From an uncultured Eisenbergiella sp. (GTDB lineage: Bacteria > Bacillota > Clostridia > Lachnospirales > Lachnospiraceae), in contig CARDPF010000054.1 in the NCBI GenBank assembly GCA_948960675.1, positions 1 to 13,708 of the forward strand: 13,708 nucleotides of DNA. The letters run 5' to 3'. Made by a program: the position numbers and the translations under genes. Each line of letters starts with the position of its first letter. The first letter of the stretch is position 1. Shown here in pieces: positions 5,285 to 12,279 of the stretch. The notes below the pieces were generated by a model. It was not told the origin of the DNA. It worked only from the letters and a program-made list of their open reading frames with translations, and made no database searches.

Positions 5285-7117
5285 TCACCCTTCTCCGCTT
5301 TGTGCGTGGAAGTCGGTGAGGGTGAAGGAGGCTTCCGTGTCTTTTTCGTCTGCGAGGGGCAGGGTGTAGGAGGTGTCCTCCACGGGGATGTCTTCCCGTG
5401 TGGGCGACATACGGACAGGACCGGTGCGCAGGACAAAGCGGGAGACAGCAGAAACCGCCGTCATGAAAAGCGCACGCTTTTGTTCCCGGCCATCCACACC
5501 AAGGACGAAGGTATGGCTGCCACAGTCCACCCGCAGTTTTAGCCGCACTTTTTGGCCGGCGCGATAGGGACAGACCGGGACGAGGGCGGTGGTGCGCACA
5601 TAAAGCGTTTTGTCCGGTGCAAAAACAAGGCGGACGGCCGTCTGTCCCTGCGCATTTTGCAGTTCGCAATAGAGGGTTCCGTGGCTGTCCTGCTGTGGGG
5701 TTACGCAAAACGAGAGTTCCTGTAGGGGGGATTCATACAAGACCCGCTCCGCCCTGGCATAGTCGTAACGGTCAAAATCGCAAAGGCGCAGACCGGGCGC
5801 ATCCCCGCCCAGCACCGTGACCGGGGCCCATTTAGGGGAATAAAGGGTGAATTCCCCATACCCGTCTTTTAAAACCCGCCCTGTCTCCGTGCCGGTGATG
5901 GGGAGGGGCAGCCTGGCCACCCACACGTCCTCTTTGTTTACCGTATAGGCAATCCACATGGCGTCCCCTGGACGGTCGATCCCCTCCGCAATGCCCCGCA
6001 TATACTGGGGGCCGTAATCCTTCCAGTAGCCGCCAAAGCGCATGGGCGGAACCTCCCCGTGTACCAGCAGCATATCGTCATAAGCGATGCCGTCGTTTGA
6101 GGTGGTAACGCACATGGGCCAGCGGTGGGTGGATTCCAGCGTGGGGTCGTAAACCATGGCGTACTTTCCGTCCGCAGTTTTCTGTGCCCAAACCTTTTGC
6201 CCGCTCATCACCAAAGAAGGGCATACCGTGACAGGTGTCCAGGTTTTTCCGCCGTCGCTGCTGCGCGCGCACCGGGAATGCTTCCACAGTCCAATCACCG
6301 TATCCTTGTCTATGTGATACCAGCAAAACGCCTGGTTGGAAGCGCCTTTTTCCGGCCCGTGCTTGATCCGGATCAGTTCATCCCTGTCGCCGTTTTCCTC
6401 CGCCCACTGCTGCACGGCAAGGGAATCGGCCAACAGTTCTTCGCAGCAGGCAACGAAGCCTTTGTCAGGCGCTTTCGTATAAAGGGGATACAAAAGCTGC
6501 CCCTCGTCCCACCCGCCCTGCCAGCAGGGCCGGATGAAATAAATTGGTCCCATGGTGTCGTCGGGATACAATTCCCGTACCACCCTCCCGATGCCGTAAC
6601 AGTCCCAGTTGGTTATCCAGGGCTTGGGGGACCATCCGTAAAATCCCAAAAGCAGCAGCCTGCCGTTTTTCGTCTGGTAAAACCCCGTCCGCTGGTGTAT
6701 AAATGCGTAGGTATCCCCCGAAAAGGAAGCGGTCTCGCCTTTGGCGTTTGTCACCGTGCAGGCCCCAATCCGGTACGGGGGAAAGGCCACCCAAAAATCA
6801 TCCCAGTGCACACCGTCCCCGGAAGCAGCCAATATGCTCTGCCCTGCACCGGTATGCTCGCTCATGGGATTGGTAAAATAGTGCACATAAAACCGGCCGT
6901 TGCGGTACGCCAAATCCGCCCCGTGCTTGTAAGTGCCCCCCACCCCGTCGTCCCATTCGGGATGGGTGCGGTTTGCCCGTGTCACCTGATAGCAGGCCGC
7001 CCCCTTTACGCAAGGAAGCATGCCGGAATGGTAATCACAATTCGGCACACGCTGCCCGCCGTAATGGGGCAACAGTTCTTTTGATGCACCGTCAGTCATT
7101 TTGCTTTTTGTCTCCAT
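5285..7117 (-). CDS. Cytoplasmic Asp-box beta-propeller protein, sialidase-like, probable glycan-active enzyme
   Basis: Large protein, 610 residues from the chosen start, made of an N-terminal beta-propeller and a C-terminal beta-sandwich. Asp-box-type motifs occur at about 99-105 (SGDGVHW), 286-293 (SSDGGKTW, the best match), and further on as TSNDGIAY. From about 443 the sequence (DRYDYARAERVLYES, then VSRFVLRTGPVR) resembles the LamG/GH32C-like jellyroll that often follows such propellers. The fold points to the sialidase superfamily, which also includes rhamnosidases and lyases; actual activity is not readable, and I cannot assign a CAZy family. No signal peptide is seen, so it should act on imported sugar. 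Start choice: TTG 7153 and ATG 7129 are in frame upstream, but ATG 7117 has GGGAG 5 nt before it and a hairpin upstream matching that before the 12178 gene. It is last in its operon, close behind the kinase gene. Confidence 0.85.
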   Translation of the reverse strand: METKSKMTDGASKELLPHYGGQRVPNCDYHSGMLPCVKGAACYQVTRANRTHPEWDDGVGGTYKHGADLAYRNGRFYVHYFTNPMSEHTGAGQSILAASGDGVHWDDFWVAFPPYRIGACTVTNAKGETASFSGDTYAFIHQRTGFYQTKNGRLLLLGFYGWSPKPWITNWDCYGIGRVVRELYPDDTMGPIYFIRPCWQGGWDEGQLLYPLYTKAPDKGFVACCEELLADSLAVQQWAEENGDRDELIRIKHGPEKGASNQAFCWYHIDKDTVIGLWKHSRCARSSDGGKTWTPVTVCPSLVMSGQKVWAQKTADGKYAMVYDPTLESTHRWPMCVTTSNDGIAYDDMLLVHGEVPPMRFGGYWKDYGPQYMRGIAEGIDRPGDAMWIAYTVNKEDVWVARLPLPITGTETGRVLKDGYGEFTLYSPKWAPVTVLGGDAPGLRLCDFDRYDYARAERVLYESPLQELSFCVTPQQDSHGTLYCELQNAQGQTAVRLVFAPDKTLYVRTTALVPVCPYRAGQKVRLKLRVDCGSHTFVLGVDGREQKRALFMTAVSAVSRFVLRTGPVRMSPTREDIPVEDTSYTLPLADEKDTEASFTLTDFHAQSGEG

Positions 7118-7131
7118 CTTAGCTCCCATCC

Positions 7132-7147
7132 GCCCGCCCTGGCGGGC
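7132..7147 (-). promoter_or_regulatory. Small hairpin in front of the propeller gene
   Basis: GCCCGC and GCGGGC enclose a 4-base loop just after the kinase stop codon. With translation starting at 7117, it leaves 14 nt for the ribosome site. The same arms recur before the permease gene starting at 12178. It may keep the ribosome site open or mark an mRNA end; the role is inferred. Confidence 0.4.
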
Positions 7148-7154
7148 CTCCAAG

Positions 7155-8843
7155 TCAGCATCCCGCTGCAGGCAGCCGGGCTTCTATCCGGGTCTCCTCC
7201 CCGCTACATAAGGTGAGCCCATAATTTTCCCCATAAAAAATCCGGATACGGTCATTGACATTTTTGAGTCCGTAACCGCCGGACTCCTTACAAAGTATTT
7301 CCTTTTCCGTGCCGCAGGCAAAACCGGGGCCGTTGTCCGTCACGGCAAGCACCACCTCCCCGCCTTCGCGGTACGCAAGAATCCGCAGCTTTCCCCTGCC
7401 GTCCCGTTTTTTATCAATCCCGTGCTCTAGGGCATTCTCGATCAGGGGCTGCAAAAGATTGCAGATTACCTCATATTCCCTGCACGCCTCCTCCACCTCA
7501 TAGACCACGTCAAAGCTGTCATGGTGCAGCGCCAGCTGAATATTGACATAGCTCTTGGCATTCAGGATTTCCTCCGCCAGCTTTGTGGTGGCATTGCCGC
7601 CGTTTAGCGCGGTCCGGTAAAAGTTGGAAATATCACGGCTGATTTTGGCCACATCCTTTGCCCCCACCCGCAGGGCGCTCCAGTTGATAAAGGAAAGCGA
7701 ATTATAGAGAAAGTGCGGGTTGAGCTGCGCCTGCAGCATCTTAAACTGCGCTTCCTTTTGTAAAATCTGGCTGCGGTATACTTCATTCACCAGCCTGTTT
7801 AGCCGCTTAGTCATCTCCCCAAACGCATTGGTGAACTGGCCAATCTCGTCTTTTGCCTCCGAAGATATCTCCATGCCAAAATCCCCGTCCTGTATCCGCC
7901 CTATATTCTCCTTGAGCTTCTCCATAGGGCCAAGCAGGGCTTTGCACAGCAGGGAACTCATCAGCATACACACAAAAACTGCCACAAGCAATACCAGGGC
8001 AGTGGCATGCAGGATTGAGAAATCACCGATTGCCAGCGTGTCCTTGGGCATCAGGCAGACCGACGTCCAGCCGGTCTGGGAAATGTCGTTGGAAAACACC
8101 AGGTAATCTCTATTCCCCAGCCGGATTCCGCTATCCCTGCCTTCCATACTTTCCAAATCCGGCATTCCGATACCAACGCTGGCAAAAACGATATCTCCGG
8201 ATTCGTCATACAGCGCCAGCTTTTTCTCCCCCTGTGTCATCAGGGAAAGCACATCCGAAATCCGGATTTCCAGATGTAAAATATTTTGGATCTTTGTACC
8301 GCTGTCGGGAAAAGGCGCTGTGGCAGTCAGGATTTCATCCGTCATTTGGTACTGGAGAACCGGCCGGTTTTCTACCCTGCCATATCCCGGCATGGTTTCC
8401 AGATCATACAGATAGCGGGAATGTCCTTTCAGCGTCCGGTTATCCGTAAAGATTTTCAACCGGATGATATCGGAGTGGGAACCGATGATATTCTCAATCG
8501 TAGGTTCCATGAAATCGGTAAACATCAGGTACTGCTGAAAATAGCTGAGTCCTTCCCTATTGATGCACTGCCGGATCTGCTCATTGTACAAAAGGCTGGT
8601 AATCACCGACAGGTATTGGGCGATCCTGCCATCCAGCATCATATTCGCCTGCCAGATTTGTTCCCTGACATTTTGTATCTCCTGATCCATCAGGTTTTTG
8701 CGCAGCTGATAATAGGAAAAACAGCCAAGCGGAAGAACCGTCACCATTGCCGTGGCGATAAATGCAATAAACAATTTCTGCGCAAACCTCACATCCCGGA
8801 ATCTGCGCCCCATCCAATGCAGTATGCTTCCAGCCCTTTTCAT
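7155..8843 (-). CDS. Membrane sensor histidine kinase, YesM type
   Basis: Sensor half of a two-component system, 562 residues. Membrane span 1 is at about 24-46 and span 2 at about 277-299, enclosing an extracellular sensor domain of about 230 residues (47-274) of the Cache kind usual for this family. A HAMP linker follows (about 300-355). The His_kinase motif AQLNPHFLYNSL places the phosphorylated histidine at His377. The ATP-binding domain has an N box (LIENALEHG, Asn470), a G1 box (DNGPGF, Asp503) and a G2 box (GGYGLKN, 522-528). All key residues are present. Its ATG overlaps the stop of the response regulator gene as ATGA (8843-8840), so translation is probably coupled; the ribosome site is weak by itself. 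Relatives sense extracellular saccharides or importer status. Its operon with importer and enzyme genes suggests it controls this locus. Confidence 0.95.
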   Translation of the reverse strand: MKRAGSILHWMGRRFRDVRFAQKLFIAFIATAMVTVLPLGCFSYYQLRKNLMDQEIQNVREQIWQANMMLDGRIAQYLSVITSLLYNEQIRQCINREGLSYFQQYLMFTDFMEPTIENIIGSHSDIIRLKIFTDNRTLKGHSRYLYDLETMPGYGRVENRPVLQYQMTDEILTATAPFPDSGTKIQNILHLEIRISDVLSLMTQGEKKLALYDESGDIVFASVGIGMPDLESMEGRDSGIRLGNRDYLVFSNDISQTGWTSVCLMPKDTLAIGDFSILHATALVLLVAVFVCMLMSSLLCKALLGPMEKLKENIGRIQDGDFGMEISSEAKDEIGQFTNAFGEMTKRLNRLVNEVYRSQILQKEAQFKMLQAQLNPHFLYNSLSFINWSALRVGAKDVAKISRDISNFYRTALNGGNATTKLAEEILNAKSYVNIQLALHHDSFDVVYEVEEACREYEVICNLLQPLIENALEHGIDKKRDGRGKLRILAYREGGEVVLAVTDNGPGFACGTEKEILCKESGGYGLKNVNDRIRIFYGENYGLTLCSGEETRIEARLPAAGC

Positions 8844-10327
8844 TCCCGTCGTTCCCTATACTGTGTGGGGGATATCCCCAAATTGTTTTTAAAGGTAATA
8901 TTGAAATAGGAATCGTTTTGGTATCCCACTCTTTTGGCCACCTCCGAAACCTTCAAACTGCTGCCTTTTAGCAGCTTTTTGGCTTCCTCCAGACGGACTG
9001 TTGTGATATACTTGATCAGGCTGTGGCCGGTCTGCTTTTTAAACAGGTAACTCAAATAGGAAGGTGTCAAATACACTTCCTGCGCGATGGAAGGAAGGGT
9101 CAGTTCTTCCCGGTAACGGCTCTCCACAATCTCCATTACCTTCCGTATCACCTTTTTTTGCTCCGCGCCGCCCTTTTTCCCTTCTTTCTCCCCCTCGCGA
9201 AACCGGCCCACCGTTTCCAGCATCATGCGGTGGATACCGTACAGATTGGTCTCCGCAAACAAGCTGTCCAGACAGCGCTTAAATTCCGGATGGGATACCT
9301 CTTTTTTCTCGAACAGCTTCCTCAAAATCCCGGCATAAAGATACTTCACATAAATCTGGGAATCATGTATCCTCCCCCTAAACTCTTCCTGCAAAGCCTC
9401 CAGGTTCCCCTCCACATAAGCATAATTTCCGTTATCGATTCCGTCAAGTATTTCTTTTTGAATCCGCCGGACCGCATTTTCCGAACTGGCGGCATCGGCG
9501 TTTCCCTCGCCTACATAATAGATCTGGTTTTCTTCCGCAAAAAAATGATAGCGGAGCATGTCATACATCCTTTGGTAGGTGTCCGTCAGACTCTCCACAT
9601 CCTTCATTTCCCTGCTCAAAATAATACAGGCGCGCTGCATGCCGCACCAGGAAATCAATTCGGAAACCATTCGTTCCTGCCCGTTTCCCCGCTTTAAAAC
9701 CACCAGGCAAATTCCCTCGCCCACCGTGACCATGCACAAAATCCGCATGGAAAATTGACGGATTTTCTCGTAAAACCCGGCGATGGTACCGCTGCTTTCC
9801 CCTTCCATGTCAAAAAGCTGCATCCAGCAAAAACCGCCGCCCCCCATCCAGTCAGACACCGCCTTTGGGGCAGGCCCTTCGCCCTGCAGCCAGTCTGTTG
9901 CAGGGCTTCCCAGTCTGTCCGTGAGGCTGCGGATTTTGCGTTCTTCCTCCCATTCCTGTAAAATCATTTCCACCAGCTGTGCCAAAACCTTCTGAAATTC
10001 CTCCGGATCCACCGGCTTTAACAGGTAAAAGCTCGCATGATTCTCCATCGCCCTTTTTGCATAGGAAAAATCCGCAAAAGCGCTGAACATGACCACCTTC
10101 GTCCCCCTGCCGTCCAGATCCGCCGCCTCCAAAAGATCCAGTCCATCCATGAAGGGCATTTTGATATCGGTAAACAGAATATTGATCTTATGCTTTTCCA
10201 GAAGTTTTTTGGCCTCTTCCCCGTTCCCGGCCATAAAAACCTGAAATTCATATGGACTCTCCTGCAAAAGGGAACGGATACCTTCCCTTTCAATCCATTC
10301 GTCATCCGCTATCAGAACCGAAAGCAT
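8840..10327 (-). CDS. Response regulator with AraC-type DNA-binding domain, YesN type
   Basis: Transcription regulator partnered with the YesM-like kinase, 495 residues. The receiver domain (about 1-125) has the acidic pair Asp8-Asp9, the phosphorylated Asp54 in ILFTDIKMP, and Lys104 in YLLKPVD. A long middle region (about 130-390) is typical of the YesN group and lacks a recognised motif. The C-terminal AraC pair of helix-turn-helix motifs spans about 409-495, with IAQEVYLTPSYLSYLFKK and VAKRVGYQNDSYFNITFK as the two halves. ATG 10327 is preceded by GGGAGGGAC, about 5 nt away. It starts 52 nt after the permease stop and overlaps the kinase start by 4 nt. It probably activates the promoters of this locus, including those at 3132-3160 and 3328-3356; that is inference. 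Confidence 0.95.
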   Translation of the reverse strand: MLSVLIADDEWIEREGIRSLLQESPYEFQVFMAGNGEEAKKLLEKHKINILFTDIKMPFMDGLDLLEAADLDGRGTKVVMFSAFADFSYAKRAMENHASFYLLKPVDPEEFQKVLAQLVEMILQEWEEERKIRSLTDRLGSPATDWLQGEGPAPKAVSDWMGGGGFCWMQLFDMEGESSGTIAGFYEKIRQFSMRILCMVTVGEGICLVVLKRGNGQERMVSELISWCGMQRACIILSREMKDVESLTDTYQRMYDMLRYHFFAEENQIYYVGEGNADAASSENAVRRIQKEILDGIDNGNYAYVEGNLEALQEEFRGRIHDSQIYVKYLYAGILRKLFEKKEVSHPEFKRCLDSLFAETNLYGIHRMMLETVGRFREGEKEGKKGGAEQKKVIRKVMEIVESRYREELTLPSIAQEVYLTPSYLSYLFKKQTGHSLIKYITTVRLEEAKKLLKGSSLKVSEVAKRVGYQNDSYFNITFKNNLGISPTQYRERRE

Positions 10328-10379
10328 GCGTCCCTCCCTTTCTCATCCCCATGCAAACACACAGACATTCCCTTTTATT

Positions 10380-11270
10380 TTACTCTTTTACGGCCCCCAA
10401 TGTAATGCCCGTCACAAAATATTTTTGCAAAAAGGGATAAACCGTCAAAATCGGAAGCATGGCAATCATAATCTTGGCCGCATTCAACGTTTTATTGGAA
10501 GAATTCATCATATTTTCCAACTGCTTGGGATCCGTGATATTGGTAGTGTCCGTGGGAATTACCAGCTGCTGTATATAAGTCATCATCGGGATTTTGTCCG
10601 GATTGTTGATATAAATCATGCCGTCAAAAAACGCGTTCCACTGCCCCACGACGCTGAAAAGGATGATGGTGGCAAGGCATGGAAGGGACACCGGCAGAAA
10701 GATTTTAAATAAAATGTCCACATGGGAAGCCCCGTCCACAATCGCAGCCTCCTCCAGCCCTTTGCTGATATTCCTGAAATAGTTCATCAGCAGGATGACA
10801 TTGTAAATCGGCACCGCCCCGGGAAGGACCAACGACCAAAAAGAATCAATCAGGCCCAGCCTGCTCACGGTCAGATACAAGGGAATCATCCCCGCCGAAA
10901 ACATCATACAAAAAATCAGTATCCACATATAAATATTCCGCCCTTTAAATAGCTGCGGCGACTTGGACAGCGGATATGCCATCAGTACCGTCAGAATCAT
11001 ATTCAGGCTGCAGCCTGCAAGCACACGCAGGACCGAAACCCCAAAGGCCCTGAAAAACCCCCAGTCCTGCAGCACCATCTCATAGGAAGAGAGGGTAAAG
11101 CCCTTTGGCAGCAAAAACACATCCCCTGCCGCCGCCCTGGATTTATTGCTGAAGGAAAGGGACAATGTGTTCAGCAATGGAATCAGGCAGGTCAGGCTTA
11201 CGGCAACCACCACCCCAACAATCAGGTAATGCACCAGCATTTCCCGGGGAGATACTTTCCACTTTTTCAT
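10380..11270 (-). CDS. Carbohydrate ABC transporter permease, YtcP/LplC (MalG-like) type, second importer
   Basis: Second permease of the right importer, 296 residues, normal for the family. The first membrane span is at about 13-36, then the periplasm-side loop with PKGFTLSSYEMVL. The EAA loop lies at about 173-197 (EEAAIVDGAS, then KIFLPVSLP). The C-terminus TGITLGAVKE is the family ending. ATG 11270 is preceded by GGGGG about 9 nt upstream. It lies 17 nt behind the LplB-type permease and 52 nt ahead of the response regulator, with no terminator visible in the gap, so the transporter and regulator genes are probably one transcript. It is clearly a different protein from the YtcP-type permease at 1165-2112, so the two importers are not a recent local duplication. 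Confidence 0.95.
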   Translation of the reverse strand: MKKWKVSPREMLVHYLIVGVVVAVSLTCLIPLLNTLSLSFSNKSRAAAGDVFLLPKGFTLSSYEMVLQDWGFFRAFGVSVLRVLAGCSLNMILTVLMAYPLSKSPQLFKGRNIYMWILIFCMMFSAGMIPLYLTVSRLGLIDSFWSLVLPGAVPIYNVILLMNYFRNISKGLEEAAIVDGASHVDILFKIFLPVSLPCLATIILFSVVGQWNAFFDGMIYINNPDKIPMMTYIQQLVIPTDTTNITDPKQLENMMNSSNKTLNAAKIMIAMLPILTVYPFLQKYFVTGITLGAVKE

Positions 11271-11287
11271 TACGACATACCCCCTTT

Positions 11288-12178
11288 TTAAAAGATCCGG
11301 TAATTGGCAAATTTTTCCGCCAGCTTATACGACAGGATAATCAGCACAAAGCTGACCACCGATTTCATCATCCCCACCGCCGTGGCCAGACTGAACTGCG
11401 CATTTTCCAGCCCCATCCGGTACACATAAGTGTCAATGATATCCCCCGTCTGGTATACCAGCGGATTATACAGGTTAAAAATCTGGTCAAAGCCTGCGTT
11501 AAGTACATTCCCCAGCCCCAGGGTGCCTACCAGCACAACGGTACCCACCAGGGACGGCAGGGTAATATACCACAGCTGTTTGGATTTGGAGGCTCCGTCG
11601 ATGGCGCTGGCCTCATACAGCGTCGGATCAATGCCCGCCAAGGCTGCCAGAAAGATAATGCTGTTATACCCAAACCCCTTCCACACATCCGTCAAAACCA
11701 CCACAGACCTAAACCATTTATTGCTCCCCAAAAACACGATGGGTTCGATGCCCAAAAAGGACAGCGCTGCATTCACCATTCCGGATTTTGAAAAAATGTC
11801 GGAAATGATGCTGCCCAATATGACCCAGGAAATAAAGTTGGGAAGATAGACGACCGTCTGCAGGCTGCGTTTTAAAAACGTATTGCGCACGGCGTTGAGC
11901 ATCAGTGCAAAAACCAGGGGAACCAACAGGTTCAAGACCATTTTTGCCACCGCGATCACTACCGTATTTATAAAAATCTGCTTACTGTCAGGAAGCATAA
12001 ACATAAATTTGAAATTGTCCAGCCCGACCCATTTCGAGCCCCAAAGCCCTTTGGCGGGAAGGAAATTCTGGAACGCCATGACCAGTCCGCCCATCGGTAT
12101 AATGTGGAACAAAACCAGAAAAACCATCCCCGGCAACAGCATGAGATGAAACGTCAAATTCGCTTTTTTGTGTTTCAT
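11288..12178 (-). CDS. Carbohydrate ABC transporter permease, LplB/YteP (MalF-like) type, second importer
   Basis: Channel partner of the following permease, 296 residues. After a basic start (MKHKKANLTF) comes a hydrophobic span at about 11-36, then SKWVGLDNFKFMF, an LplB hallmark, and the EAA loop at about 188-208 (YEASAIDGAS, then WYITLPS). The C-terminus is SYKLAEKFANYRIF. An in-frame ATG at 12346 would add 56 residues, but those overlap the binding-protein gene and a strong hairpin and do not resemble the family, so 12178 is chosen; AGGGGGAAT stands directly before it. It follows the second binding-protein gene after a gap of about 100 nt holding two hairpins. Confidence 0.94.
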   Translation of the reverse strand: MKHKKANLTFHLMLLPGMVFLVLFHIIPMGGLVMAFQNFLPAKGLWGSKWVGLDNFKFMFMLPDSKQIFINTVVIAVAKMVLNLLVPLVFALMLNAVRNTFLKRSLQTVVYLPNFISWVILGSIISDIFSKSGMVNAALSFLGIEPIVFLGSNKWFRSVVVLTDVWKGFGYNSIIFLAALAGIDPTLYEASAIDGASKSKQLWYITLPSLVGTVVLVGTLGLGNVLNAGFDQIFNLYNPLVYQTGDIIDTYVYRMGLENAQFSLATAVGMMKSVVSFVLIILSYKLAEKFANYRIF

Positions 12179-12191
12179 ATTCCCCCTTTCT

Positions 12192-12207
12192 GCCCGCACC
12201 GGCGGGC
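12192..12207 (-). promoter_or_regulatory. Small hairpin in front of the second LplB-type permease
   Basis: GCCCGC and GCGGGC enclose a 4-base loop, ending 13 nt before the start codon at 12178 with the ribosome site between. Arms and placement match the hairpin at 7132-7147. Confidence 0.4.
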
Positions 12208-12229
12208 TATATCCCCAAAATCGGCACAG

Positions 12230-12256
12230 CGGCCGGATGTGTGATACATCCGGCCG
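12230..12256 (-). terminator. Strong intercistronic hairpin after the second binding-protein gene
   Basis: Perfect 11-bp arms CGGCCGGATGT and ACATCCGGCCG enclose a 5-nt loop, beginning 23 nt after the binding-protein stop. On the minus strand only a short T run follows about 12 nt later (GATTTTGG), so it would be a leaky terminator or an mRNA 3' end protector. Such elements usually leave the binding protein in excess over the permeases; that role is inferred. Confidence 0.7.
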
Positions 12257-12279
12257 AAAGTAAAACGCCGCTTTATCCG

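Noticed and set aside
4665..5436. Several overlapping reading frames on both strands around the long palindrome
   Set aside because: They repeat the same peptides in opposite strands because of the inverted repeat, and overlap the ends of the two enzyme genes.
6125..7084. 319-codon plus-strand reading frame opposite the propeller gene
   Set aside because: The opposite strand encodes a coherent propeller protein; the G+C-rich codons create a long antisense frame without a ribosome site or family likeness.
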